35,155 nucleotides of DNA from a bacterium (GTDB lineage: Bacteria > Actinomycetota > Acidimicrobiia > Spongiisociales > Spongiisociaceae), in assembly GCA_026710435.1 (NCBI GenBank), contig JAPOQZ010000035.1:1-35155 (forward strand). Direction: 5' to 3'. The notes beneath the pieces were generated by a model, which was given only the letters and a program-made list of their open reading frames with translations, searched no databases and was not told the origin of the DNA. The position numbers were made by a program, and so were the translations under genes. Numbering within the stretch: position 1 is the stretch's first letter; each line of letters opens with the position of its first letter. This document shows, piece after piece, positions 8,537-15,547 of the stretch.

Positions 8537-9109
8537 ATGGGGGAGACCGACGAGGAGGTCCCGGCTCTGGAGCTACCGGAAGACCCCGATGAGGCGATTG
8601 CGCTTCTCGTAGGGGAGTTGCTGGCTACCCGCACAGCAGCCGCGGAGGCCCTCGATCGGTGGCAACGGTCGGTGGCCGAGTTCGACAACTACCGGAAGCG
8701 CTCCCAGCGCGACCAGGCTGCAATGGTCGCCAGATCGTCCGAGCGCGTGCTGCTCCGTCTTCTCCCGGTACTCGACAGCCTGGATGCGGCCATGGCCGCC
8801 GGGGCCGGCACTGTTTCCGATGAGAGTATGCGCGAAGGTCTGACAGGTACGCGTGACCTGCTGCTGTCGACTCTCTCCAAGGAGGGTCTGGAACCCATAC
8901 AGGCGCTAGGCGAGGCGTTCGACCCGAACCTGCATGAAGCCGCCCATATCGCGGACGGAAGCGGAACGATGGTGGTAGAGGCGGAGTGGCGTCGGGGGTA
9001 CACGCTCGATGGAAGGGTCATCCGGGCCACCCTCGTCGCCGTCGGCTACGACGCGGAGGACACCGGAGATTCCGGAGATCCGGGGGAGGAGGATCCGGTA
9101 GCGGGATAA
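8537..9109 (+). CDS. grpE: nucleotide exchange factor GrpE
   Basis: GrpE releases ADP from DnaK. The 190-aa protein has an acidic N-terminus and a long helix whose core RWQRSVAEFDNYRKRSQRD (about 42-60) is the family's coiled-coil signature. The C-terminal beta domain has FDPNLHEAAHI and GYTLDGRVIRATLVAV, both typical. The tail is again acidic. The ATG at 8537 is the only sensible start, although its ribosome site is weak and a short ORF ends directly in front of it. Lies between dnaK and dnaJ. Confidence 0.96.
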   Translation: MGETDEEVPALELPEDPDEAIALLVGELLATRTAAAEALDRWQRSVAEFDNYRKRSQRDQAAMVARSSERVLLRLLPVLDSLDAAMAAGAGTVSDESMREGLTGTRDLLLSTLSKEGLEPIQALGEAFDPNLHEAAHIADGSGTMVVEAEWRRGYTLDGRVIRATLVAVGYDAEDTGDSGDPGEEDPVAG

Positions 9110-9128
9110 CCGTGACCGGTGGTGGAGC

Positions 9129-10232
9129 ATGAATCGCAACTGGCTCGAGAAGGACTTCTACCGGCTGCTGGAGGTCGACAAGGACGCAGATCAGGCCGAG
9201 ATCAAGAAGTCCTACCGGCGCCTCGCCCAGAAGCTGCATCCCGACGCCAACCCTGACGACGACAAGGCGGCCGACCGGTTCAAGGAGGTATCGGAGGCGT
9301 ACTCGGTCCTCTCGGATCCCGAGAGGAGGAAGGAGTACGACCAGGTGCGGTCCATGGGGGCCGGACCCTTCCGTCGAGCCACGGGCGGTCAGGGCCCCTT
9401 CGGGGGCGGCCAGCAGGTTCGTATCGAGGACCTGCTGGGAGGTGCCGGTGGGATCGGAGACCTGTTCGGATTCGGCGGCGGGCGGCGCGGTCCCCAACGC
9501 GGCTCCGACGTGTCCGCGACCCTCGACATGACCTTCGAGGAGGCGGTCAAGGGGACCACCGCCTCCGTGCGGATCGAGAGTCCGGATGCGTGCAGCCGTT
9601 GCGGGGGCGGCGGCGCAGAGCCCGGCACCTCGTTCGACGTGTGTCCTGGTTGCGGCGGCACAGGAACGGTCGCATCCAATCAGGGATTCTTCTCGTTCAC
9701 CAATCCATGCCGGCAGTGCGGCGGCTCCGGAAGGACGCTCGACTCCCCATGTCTCAAATGCCGAGGCTCCGGCCATGAGAGGAGCGCCCGCACCATCAAA
9801 GTGAGAATCCCACCCGGCGTGAAGGACGGGAACACCATCCGGCTGCGCGGGAGGGGCTCGCCCGGTACGCGGGGAGGTCCTCCGGGTGACCTGCTGGTCC
9901 GGGTCAGGGTCGCTACCCATCCCCTCTATTCCCGTCGCGGGAATGATCTTCTCCTCACACTTCCGGTGAGCTTCACCGAAGCCGCCCTGGGTGCGAAGGT
10001 GGACGTCCCGACCCTCAACGGGTCGGTGACGTTGAAGGTCCCGGCCGGAACCTCCTCCGGCAGGATCTTCCGCGTGCGCAAGGAAGGAGTCAGGCGAGAG
10101 AGGGGACGTCCGGGTGACCTGCTGGTTACCGTGCAGGTGGCAGTACCGCCGAAGCTAACCCGAGACGCCCGCAAGATGCTCGAAGAGTTCAGAAACCTGT
10201 ACGAAACGGAGAACCCACGAGATAACCTCTGA
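9129..10232 (+). CDS. dnaJ: co-chaperone DnaJ (Hsp40)
   Basis: A 367-aa class I DnaJ. The J domain (about 8-75) has the HPD tripeptide in KLHPDANPDD, which stimulates DnaK ATPase. A Gly/Phe-rich linker follows (about 76-120). The zinc domain has all four CxxCxGxG repeats: CSRCGGGG, CPGCGGTG, CRQCGGSG and CLKCRGSG. The two C-terminal substrate-binding domains follow. It starts 19 bp after grpE and ends 16 bp before the predicted hspR start at 10249, consistent with one operon. Confidence 0.97.
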   Translation: MNRNWLEKDFYRLLEVDKDADQAEIKKSYRRLAQKLHPDANPDDDKAADRFKEVSEAYSVLSDPERRKEYDQVRSMGAGPFRRATGGQGPFGGGQQVRIEDLLGGAGGIGDLFGFGGGRRGPQRGSDVSATLDMTFEEAVKGTTASVRIESPDACSRCGGGGAEPGTSFDVCPGCGGTGTVASNQGFFSFTNPCRQCGGSGRTLDSPCLKCRGSGHERSARTIKVRIPPGVKDGNTIRLRGRGSPGTRGGPPGDLLVRVRVATHPLYSRRGNDLLLTLPVSFTEAALGAKVDVPTLNGSVTLKVPAGTSSGRIFRVRKEGVRRERGRPGDLLVTVQVAVPPKLTRDARKMLEEFRNLYETENPRDNL

Positions 10233-10248
10233 GTGGTAGGGAGGCATG

Positions 10249-10656
10249 ATGGCCAGGAAACAGACCCATAACGAGTTGGAGGCGGTCTACGTCATCTCGG
10301 TTGCGGCAGCCCTGTCCGGGATGCATCCCCAGACGCTGCGAATCTACGAGCGGCGCGGGCTGATCGAACCGTTCCGGACACCTGGAGGTCCCCGCCGCTA
10401 CTCGGACGCCGACCTTGAGCGCCTTTCGTTGATCCAAGACCTGACCAGCCAGGGCATCAACATCGAAGGGGTCAAACGCATAATGCGTTTGGAGGCCGAG
10501 AACGAGGCCCTGCGCAACGAAGTCCGCCGTCTCCGAAGGCGGATGAAGGTCATCGAGGAGGCCGCAGTCTTGGCCGCGCAGGAGTCGCAGCGTCCCTACC
10601 GGACCGAGATACTCGTCCGCCGCGACATCATGGGCCTCCCCGACCTGCCTGGTTAG
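10249..10656 (+). CDS. hspR: heat-shock repressor HspR (MerR family)
   Basis: In actinobacteria HspR represses the dnaK operon and uses DnaK as corepressor. The 135-aa protein has a MerR winged-helix N-terminus (YVISVAAALSGMHPQTLRIY, then ERRGLIEPFRTPGGPRRYSD). A Leu/Glu/Arg coiled coil follows (about 70-110), with a basic C-terminal tail. GGGAGG ends 4 nt before ATG 10249, so this start is preferred to ATG 10246. The position right after dnaJ is the classical one. Its usual operator was not found upstream of dnaK, so target-site variation is possible. Confidence 0.93.
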   Translation: MARKQTHNELEAVYVISVAAALSGMHPQTLRIYERRGLIEPFRTPGGPRRYSDADLERLSLIQDLTSQGINIEGVKRIMRLEAENEALRNEVRRLRRRMKVIEEAAVLAAQESQRPYRTEILVRRDIMGLPDLPG

Positions 10657-10969
10657 CGAACCGATCCAAGGAGTCTGCTACCCAGAACCCGGGGACGTTC
10701 CGAACCCGTAACTTGAGTCTCGGTTGAGAACCCCGAAACGTGGCCGGACTCCAGCGGGCATGCCCCCGTGTGTCACCTCCGAGGCTCAGCGCGTGCCCCG
10801 ATAAACCTGAGAAGATTCGGCTCCGACAATTCTGATTCCTGCCACAGTCCGGTCGACGCAGCACGGGGCCACCGACGTTTTGCCGCTACTCACCATGCCT
10901 CACGCCTGTGACGAGAAGCGGATTCTTGGCCCCGATAACTTGCCCTGCGGAAGATATCACGACTGATTC
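10657..10969. other. intergenic stretch after hspR, no gene seen
   Basis: About 310 nt between hspR and the repeat array. No ORF with family resemblance, no RNA gene and no clear terminator. A CTTGAGT heptamer (HspR half-site-like) occurs near 10712 but lacks a matching ACTCAAG. Confidence 0.6.
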
Positions 10970-11100
10970 CCTGAAACGAACGTTGTCCCGTACCCAGAAC
11001 GTATTGCAGGTAGTTTCTGAAGTGAAGGAAGTTATGTTCCTGAAACGTATTGTAGTTCGTTCCTGAAGCGTATTACAGTTGATCTCTGAAATGTATTGCG
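10970..11100 (+). repeat. six degenerate ~23-bp direct repeats
   Basis: Six copies of a unit whose best copies read CCTGAAACGTATTGTAGTT begin at 10970, 10994, 11016, 11039, 11062 and 11085, so the steps are 24, 22, 23, 23 and 23 bp. The most conserved parts are the YCTGAA head and the CGTATTGCA-like core; copies 1 and 3 are the most divergent. The stretch is more AT-rich than its surroundings and ends about 70 bp before the DUF4143 ATPase gene. The regular step resembles iterons or a cooperative operator. No leader or spacers like those of CRISPR are present. Confidence 0.75.
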
Positions 11101-11172
11101 ACAAGGGTTCGTGCTCCACGATCAGCGCATTCTCGCAACGTAGCATCCACGTAGGAACGGCTTCCGGGTTTC

Positions 11173-12462
11173 ATGGGATCTGCCGCTAGCGCACCTCGCA
11201 CGCTCACGATGCCCGGATATCTCCCGCGTACGGCAGATGCGGACATCGATGGCGCCCTCCGGCGGCGCGGAGCGGTCCTCATCGAGGGCTGCCGAGCGTG
11301 CGGCAAGACTTGGGCGGCTCGCAACGTCGCCCGCAGTGAAGCTCGCCTCGACGACGAGGCGACCCTGCTGCTGGCCTCCGCTGATCCGGCCGCAGTGCTC
11401 CGCGGCCCGACTCCCAGATTGCTCGACGAATGGCAGAACGTGCTGCCGCTGTGGAACAGGGTGCGCCGTGAGTGCGATGACCGGGCCGAGTTCGGACAGT
11501 TCATCCTTACAGGCTCCGCGATGCCGCAGGACGACATCACCCGTCACACGGGCGTGGGTCGGATCAGCCGGGTGTTGATGCGTCCCATGTCGCTCTACGA
11601 GATGGGTCACTCCACCGGCGTGGCGTCACTGAGCGAGCTATTCAAGGGTGAGCAGGTTTCGGCCCTTCCGTCTGACGCCGGCCTGCGGGATGTCGCCTCG
11701 TTCGTCTGCGTAGGGGGATGGCCCGGTAGCCGGGGCCTGGACGAGCACGACGCCCGTCTGGCGGTGGGTGACTACCTGAGCGAGATCGTCCGGCTGGACG
11801 TGCCATCTGCAAGCGGGATCAGGCACCGGCCGTCCGCGGTGAGGAGGCTGGTGCGCTCCCTGGCACGCCATGTGGCCACCGAGGCGAAGACAACCACTCT
11901 GGCCGCCGACGCGGGTGGCGATACTCCCCTCGGACGGTCCACGGTGAACGCCTACCTGGATGCTCTCGAGCGCATATTCGTAGTGGAGAACCAACCGGCC
12001 TGGTCGGTCGGACTCCGATCGCGCGCCACAATCCGGCGGGCTCCTAAGCGTCACTTTGTCGACCCGTCCCTGGCCGCCTCGATGCTGCGAGCCTCACCCG
12101 AGCGGTTACTGGCCGATCCCAACACGTTCGGCCTGCTGTTCGAGTCGCTGGTCGTGCGCGATCTCCGCATCTACAGCCAACCCGACCGAGGCGACGTCTC
12201 CCACTACCGCGATGAAACCAGCCTTGAAGTCGATGCCATCATCGAGCGGGACGATGGCGCCTGGATAGCCGTCGAGGTCAAGCTGAGCCCGGCCCCCCAT
12301 ATCGTAGACGAGGCGGCCAGATCACTGCTACGCCTGCGTAACAAGGTCGCCCCAAGCCGAGTCAGAGATCTGGCCGCCCTGATGGTGGTGACCTCCACCG
12401 GTTCCGCCTACCGGCGACCCGACGACGTTCAGGTAGCCCCCATCACAACCCTCGGCCCGTAG
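11173..12462 (+). CDS. AAA_14/DUF4143 ATPase
   Basis: A 429-aa protein of the widespread AAA_14-DUF4143 family, whose function is unsettled (defence, regulation and toxin-antitoxin roles have been suggested). Walker A is GCRACGKT (39-46), Walker B is RLLDEWQ with D85 E86, and FILTGSA is the sensor strand. The C-terminal DUF4143 part ends in a nuclease-like fold with LEVDAIIERDDGAWIAVEVK, where D, E and K could be PD-(D/E)xK residues; catalysis is inference. ATG 11209 is an alternative start. Neither start has a good ribosome site. The gene follows the six-repeat array, and a decayed copy of its 3' end lies at 13112-13290. Confidence 0.85.
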   Translation: MGSAASAPRTLTMPGYLPRTADADIDGALRRRGAVLIEGCRACGKTWAARNVARSEARLDDEATLLLASADPAAVLRGPTPRLLDEWQNVLPLWNRVRRECDDRAEFGQFILTGSAMPQDDITRHTGVGRISRVLMRPMSLYEMGHSTGVASLSELFKGEQVSALPSDAGLRDVASFVCVGGWPGSRGLDEHDARLAVGDYLSEIVRLDVPSASGIRHRPSAVRRLVRSLARHVATEAKTTTLAADAGGDTPLGRSTVNAYLDALERIFVVENQPAWSVGLRSRATIRRAPKRHFVDPSLAASMLRASPERLLADPNTFGLLFESLVVRDLRIYSQPDRGDVSHYRDETSLEVDAIIERDDGAWIAVEVKLSPAPHIVDEAARSLLRLRNKVAPSRVRDLAALMVVTSTGSAYRRPDDVQVAPITTLGP

Positions 12463-12541
12463 CCTCTACCACCCCGCGTAGAAGCGGATCCTCCGCAGTG
12501 GTGGGACTCCACGGGTTCAGTAACTCAAGCCCTTCGAATCG

Positions 12542-12763
12542 ATGACGGCACAGGAACACGAGCCAACGAGCACGCGCCGGGTTCGCAAGTACCGCATGCG
12601 GTTGCGTAAACAAGGCATGCGTCCCATCCAGATGTGGGTGATCGACGTACGCGCTCCAGCCTTCGCTAGGGGAGCGCACCGGCAGTCGGCGGCGGTTGCC
12701 GTAAGCGACCGAGCAGAGGGCGACCAAACGTTCATAGGCACACTCGGCCTTGACCAGGAATGA
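12542..12763 (+). CDS. MazE-like antitoxin (DUF3018)
   Basis: A 73-aa basic protein matching the DUF3018 antitoxin pattern: RRVRKYRMRLRKQGMRPIQM followed by WVIDVRAPAF and a flexible acidic C-terminus (DRAEGDQTFIGTLGLDQE). Such proteins bind DNA by the N-terminus and neutralise the partner toxin by the C-terminus. The stop overlaps the toxin start by 4 bp (ATGA), the normal arrangement. An ATG is present but the ribosome site is weak. Confidence 0.8.
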   Translation: MTAQEHEPTSTRRVRKYRMRLRKQGMRPIQMWVIDVRAPAFARGAHRQSAAVAVSDRAEGDQTFIGTLGLDQE

Positions 12764-13122
12764 GCCGTGGTGAGATATGGAAGGCGACAGCCGGTCGTGG
12801 CTACGCGGGAAAGCCCCAGCCCATCGGGCTCGTCCAAGACGATCGTTTCGATGCCACCAACTCAGTGACGGTGTTCACCTTCACGAACGACCCGACCGAG
12901 GGGCCCCCGATAGAGCTGCTTCTGGGTCCCGATCAGGAGAACGACCTGCACGAACACTGCAGCCTGATGGTTGACAAGCTCACAACGATGCTACGCTCGC
13001 GCATCGGTCGGCTTTCCGGCCAGGACATGGTGAGGTTGGCACGCGCCATTGTCGCTTTTCTTGGCTCGCGGGCTATTGATCCCGAGACCGGGCCGGCAAC
13101 TGTAGCGGTTCGCTCAAGCTGA
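12760..13122 (+). CDS. MazF/PemK-like toxin with an extended tail
   Basis: An endoribonuclease-type toxin of the PemK/MazF fold, 120 aa. The start MSRGEIWKA and the core KPQPIGLVQDDRFDATNSVT are typical, as are LMVDKLTTMLRSRIGRLSGQ and the final helix RLARAIVAFLG. Family members usually end just after this helix. Here about 16 extra residues (ending VAVRSS) follow. The stop codon (13120-13122) lies inside a decayed DUF4143 sequence that begins at about 13112, so the native 3' end seems to have been lost by recombination. Whether the extension impairs the toxin is unknown. Confidence 0.8.
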   Translation: MSRGEIWKATAGRGYAGKPQPIGLVQDDRFDATNSVTVFTFTNDPTEGPPIELLLGPDQENDLHEHCSLMVDKLTTMLRSRIGRLSGQDMVRLARAIVAFLGSRAIDPETGPATVAVRSS

Positions 13123-13290
13123 GCCCGGTGCCCTACATCGTGGACGAAGTCGCCAAGTCCCTGCTGCGTCTAAGCAAGTAGCCAGGAACCGAGTCGAGGA
13201 CTTGGCGGTGCTGATAGTGGCCACGTCCGGCGGCCCCGCTTACCGCGGTCCCGACAACGTCCAATTGGCCCCGACTACCACCCTCGGGTC
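13112..13290 (+). pseudogene. decayed 3' end of a second DUF4143 gene
   Basis: The plus strand encodes LKLSPVPYIVDEVAKSLLRL, then a stop after SK, and in another frame LAVLIVATSGGPAYRGPDNV, then QLAPTTTLG. These align with the C-terminus of the intact ATPase at 11173-12462 (VKLSPAPHIVDEAARSLLRL and LAALMVVTSTGSAYRRPDDV, then QVAPITTLG). The copy is frameshifted and carries only the last ~60 codons. It is fused to the 3' end of the toxin gene. The direct repeat of this segment around the mazEF-like pair suggests insertion or recombination between paralogues. Confidence 0.8.
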
Positions 13291-13308
13291 TTGGAAACCG
13301 ATCGCTAC

Positions 13309-13515
13309 TCAGGAGAAGGCCGTCGGCTTGCCTCGCTCCCACCTCCTGGCGGCTTGGCGCGTAGTCCGGCGGCCTTCCTGTTTGATGACGCCCGGTCCAT
13401 ACTGCCGCCGGAGTTCACCTTCCCGGCGCTCTAGATTCTTGGTGATCCCCGAGTGCTTGATTCTTCCGTCGGGCCCGACGAAACGGTACTTGTAGGTATC
13501 CCTTGGCTTTGCCAA
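13309..13515 (-). CDS. small GIY-YIG-like protein
   Basis: A 68-aa basic protein. DTYKYRFVGPDGRIKHSGIT, then KNLERREGELRRQ and GRRTTRQAARRWE, resemble a small actinobacterial family related to the GIY-YIG fold. The paired Y/GIT strand, the Arg helix and the late Glu are visible, but nuclease activity is not established. The start is a TTG (13513-13515) with a purine run GAGGGGGTAGGAGG before it. Its 5' 85 bp overlap the end of the antitoxin ORF in another frame. It is the last gene of a three-gene minus-strand set. Confidence 0.55.
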   Translation of the reverse strand: MAKPRDTYKYRFVGPDGRIKHSGITKNLERREGELRRQYGPGVIKQEGRRTTRQAARRWERGKPTAFS

Positions 13516-13895
13516 CCTCCTACCCCCTCGTCAACCTCTGCGGTCACGTGCCCGCGATCCTCGACCCCTGCTGTCCCCGCCGGCGAGACGTCGATCGGTA
13601 TCCGCTCGTCGTCGAAAACGGCGATAAGCTCAAGCCTGCCTCCCAGGCTCTCGACGACCCCTCGAATTGTCGAGAGCAGATGATCGCCCGTGTTTTCCAT
13701 CTGGGAGGTCACCGGCTGGGCTCGCCCGATCAGGTAGGCCAACTCCAGCTTGGTCATCTTCCGCGCCTGGCGAAGCTCCGCCAGGTTGAACGCCACGGAC
13801 TCGGCAGCTGCTTCCTCTTTGGTCGCGTCTATCTCATCCCGTTCGTCAGGCGTGATCTCGCCTATCAGTTCCTTCAACGTAGGAAGCCCCATCAT
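13431..13895 (-). CDS. HigA-like XRE antitoxin
   Basis: An HTH antitoxin of 154 aa. The XRE helix-turn-helix lies at about residues 37-75 (LAELRQARKMTKLELAYLIG, then RAQPVTSQMEN). VVESLGGRLELIAVFDDERI is the usual C-terminal strand of this family, which normally ends near residue 105. The last ~50 residues (Gly/Thr/Ser-rich) are atypical, and partly overlap the GIY-YIG-like gene, suggesting a frameshift or lost stop. It starts 36 bp after the toxin gene. It probably represses the shared promoter. Confidence 0.78.
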   Translation of the reverse strand: MMGLPTLKELIGEITPDERDEIDATKEEAAAESVAFNLAELRQARKMTKLELAYLIGRAQPVTSQMENTGDHLLSTIRGVVESLGGRLELIAVFDDERIPIDVSPAGTAGVEDRGHVTAEVDEGVGGWQSQGIPTSTVSSGPTEESSTRGSPRI

Positions 13896-13931
13896 TCGTC
13901 CCTTCGTTCTGATCTGCTCTGCGGGTCCGCA

Positions 13932-14282
13932 TCACGTTCCAAGGGCGAGGTAACGTTCATAAAGCCTGTCCGCCCTGCTGATCGACTTTCGGTACCACCG
14001 GTCCGGGTCTCTCGACTTGTCACCTCCCAACAGCAGTACAGCCCGACGTTGCCGGTCGAATATGAACAGTATGCGAATGTTCTTGCCGGCCCCACGAGGT
14101 CTCAACTCCTTCATATTGTGGTAGGAGGATGTCGCGACGCTATCCACATAGGGCCTTCCAAGGTTAGGTCCTTGATCGGCCAAACGCTCGGCAGCCGCCA
14201 GCACGGCCAACTGCTCTCGTCGACCGAGATCGCCGAACCATGTCTCGAACTCGAGAAGAGTAACTACCTCCCAATTCATCAT
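13932..14282 (-). CDS. HigB-like toxin (Gp49/DUF891 family)
   Basis: A 116-aa RelE-superfamily toxin, expected to cut mRNA on the ribosome. Signature parts are FETWFGDLGRREQLAVLAAA, LGRPYVDSV, MKELRPRGAGKNIRILFIFD and RAVLLLGGDK. Toxin precedes antitoxin, the order typical of HigBA. Two adjacent ATGs (14280-14282 and 14277-14279) are possible. The promoter region upstream is strikingly AT-rich (see 14283-14324). Confidence 0.8.
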   Translation of the reverse strand: MMNWEVVTLLEFETWFGDLGRREQLAVLAAAERLADQGPNLGRPYVDSVATSSYHNMKELRPRGAGKNIRILFIFDRQRRAVLLLGGDKSRDPDRWYRKSISRADRLYERYLALGT

Positions 14283-14324
14283 CCCGATTGTACACTATTA
14301 TATAATACCGATATAGGTGACAAC
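14283..14324. promoter_or_regulatory. AT-rich divergent promoter region
   Basis: Between the toxin gene and a rightward small ORF lies an AT-rich core containing TATTATATAAT. On the minus strand TTGTCA is followed after 15 nt by TATAAT, a shortened but recognisable promoter for the toxin-antitoxin genes; TACAAT just downstream is another possible -10. The plus strand has TATAAT at 14301-14306, with no clear -35, ahead of the ORF at 14325. HigA would be the expected repressor here. Confidence 0.5.
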
Positions 14325-14513
14325 ATGAGCAAGACGTTCGAGCCGACGAGCAGGCCGCTGATCGAACTCGGACCGCTTGGGCCGCCTGTTGAATACCTAG
14401 TGGTGCATGGCAGTAGCACCGTCCGGCCAGGTAAACGATATCGAGTCTGGTTGGTCACACGCGCTGGGCCCTGTGGGCCGTTCTCCAGTTCCTTCCGTAA
14501 CCGAAGGGAGTAG
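14325..14513 (+). CDS. small hypothetical protein, 62 aa
   Basis: ATG 14325 is preceded by AGGTGA at a 6-nt spacing, a good ribosome site, and by a TATAAT box. The protein begins MSKTFEPTSRPLIELGPLGP and has a hydrophobic strand (EYLVVHG) and basic strands (RYRVWLVTRAG). Codon third positions are GC-rich early in the ORF. No family is recognised. It is divergent from the HigBA-like pair and ends 55 bp before the nucleotidyltransferase-HEPN gene. Confidence 0.42.
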   Translation: MSKTFEPTSRPLIELGPLGPPVEYLVVHGSSTVRPGKRYRVWLVTRAGPCGPFSSSFRNRRE

Positions 14514-14523
14514 GTTAGGGGGG

Positions 14524-14546
14524 TTGACAAACTCGAAAGTTCGAGT
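14524..14546 (+). promoter_or_regulatory. TTGACA box with an operator-like palindrome
   Basis: A perfect -35-like TTGACA (14524-14529) is followed at 14531-14546 by the palindrome ACTCGAA, AG, TTCGAGT (7-bp arms). It lies 22 bp before the ATG of the nucleotidyltransferase-HEPN gene. No good -10 was found at the normal distance. The site would suit autoregulation. Confidence 0.4.
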
Positions 14547-14568
14547 CGAAAGGACCGACGACGCCAGT

Positions 14569-15528
14569 ATGCGTGCGAATGCCAATATCCCGAATCGGGC
14601 GGACGCCGGGCGGGCAGCGACGCTGCTCGTATCGGCGGGGGTGAGCAGGGTGATGCTGTTCGGTTCGGTGGCACGCGGTGAGGCCTCCGAGGAGAGCGAC
14701 ATCGATCTGGTAGCGATCTACGACGACCTGGATTACTCGGAGCGGTTCGCTCGCAAACAGGAGCTTTCGAGGCTGGTGGAAGCCGATACGGGTCATCCGG
14801 TTGATCTGCTGGTCACGGACCGTCCCGAATGGAAGGTCCGTACCGAGGACGTGGTCACGTCTCTGGAGAGCCGGGTAGCCGGCTACGGGGTGGTGCTCGC
14901 CGACCGAGGCGCCGGCGAAGTGGATTGGGACAAGGCGATGGTCTTGCCCACTCACGGCTACGAAGCAGCCGTGAGGCGCTTGCGTGAGGTGATCAGCGCT
15001 CTGACAGCGCTCCACATGTTCCTGAAGCCGGATGATCCCGAGTTGGAAGCACGACATGCCGGTGATATTGATGAGGCCCTGTACCTGCAGGTGATCCGGT
15101 TCGAGGGTGCCTGTAGGCAGGCCCAGCGTGCTGTCGAGCCGGCGATCAAGGCCCTGGTACACCTGGCGTGCCACCGACGCGAATTGCGAGCACACGACAT
15201 CGGTGAGCTCTGCTCGCAACTGGTAGAGCCATATCGCAGCGACGTCGCCGCCCGGATTGCAGCCGTGGGGTCGGATAGGCTGACGCGTAGGCACGAGGAT
15301 TCGCGTTACATTTATGAACGACCCGCCGAGGAGCCCCCGAGTGGTGGCCTGGTCCGGGCGATGGCCGCAGTTGCCTGCGGAGTGGCTACATACGCGGCTG
15401 AACAGATAGGCGGTACCCCGATCGAGATCTCCCTGGTCAGGCAGGCCGCCATGAGAGTTGAGCGATCACTGAACCGCTGCAAATCCGATCACCACAGTCC
15501 TCTGACCTGCTTCCCCGATCTGCACTGA
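14569..15528 (+). CDS. single-chain nucleotidyltransferase-HEPN protein
   Basis: A 319-aa fusion of the two halves of an MntA-HepT type toxin-antitoxin. The N-terminal domain has the polymerase-beta-like motif FGSVARGEASEESDIDL (Gly32-Ser33, Asp44, Asp46) and a possible third acid Asp79 in HPVDLLVTD. After about residue 120 an all-helical HEPN-like domain has R204-x4-H209 (RELRAH), the RNase motif of that superfamily. In two-gene systems MntA AMPylates the HEPN toxin; here both would sit on one chain. The ORF stays open upstream to 14407, but ATG 14569 gives the natural N-terminus (MRANANIPNRADAG). GAAAGGA lies about 13 nt upstream. Confidence 0.75.
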   Translation: MRANANIPNRADAGRAATLLVSAGVSRVMLFGSVARGEASEESDIDLVAIYDDLDYSERFARKQELSRLVEADTGHPVDLLVTDRPEWKVRTEDVVTSLESRVAGYGVVLADRGAGEVDWDKAMVLPTHGYEAAVRRLREVISALTALHMFLKPDDPELEARHAGDIDEALYLQVIRFEGACRQAQRAVEPAIKALVHLACHRRELRAHDIGELCSQLVEPYRSDVAARIAAVGSDRLTRRHEDSRYIYERPAEEPPSGGLVRAMAAVACGVATYAAEQIGGTPIEISLVRQAAMRVERSLNRCKSDHHSPLTCFPDLH

Positions 15529-15547
15529 GTCGGTCTACTCTCTTTGG

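Noticed and set aside
10705..10730. HspR-type half site CTTGAGT downstream of hspR
   Set aside because: The required ACTCAAG arm is absent and the site lies after, not before, the operon.
10970..11100. CRISPR array
   Set aside because: Units are contiguous and degenerate, with no unique spacers and no cas genes.
10886..11146. Minus-strand 86-codon ORF across the repeat array
   Set aside because: Its sequence is just the translation of the 23-bp repeats (recurring CNT and FR patterns), with no family similarity.
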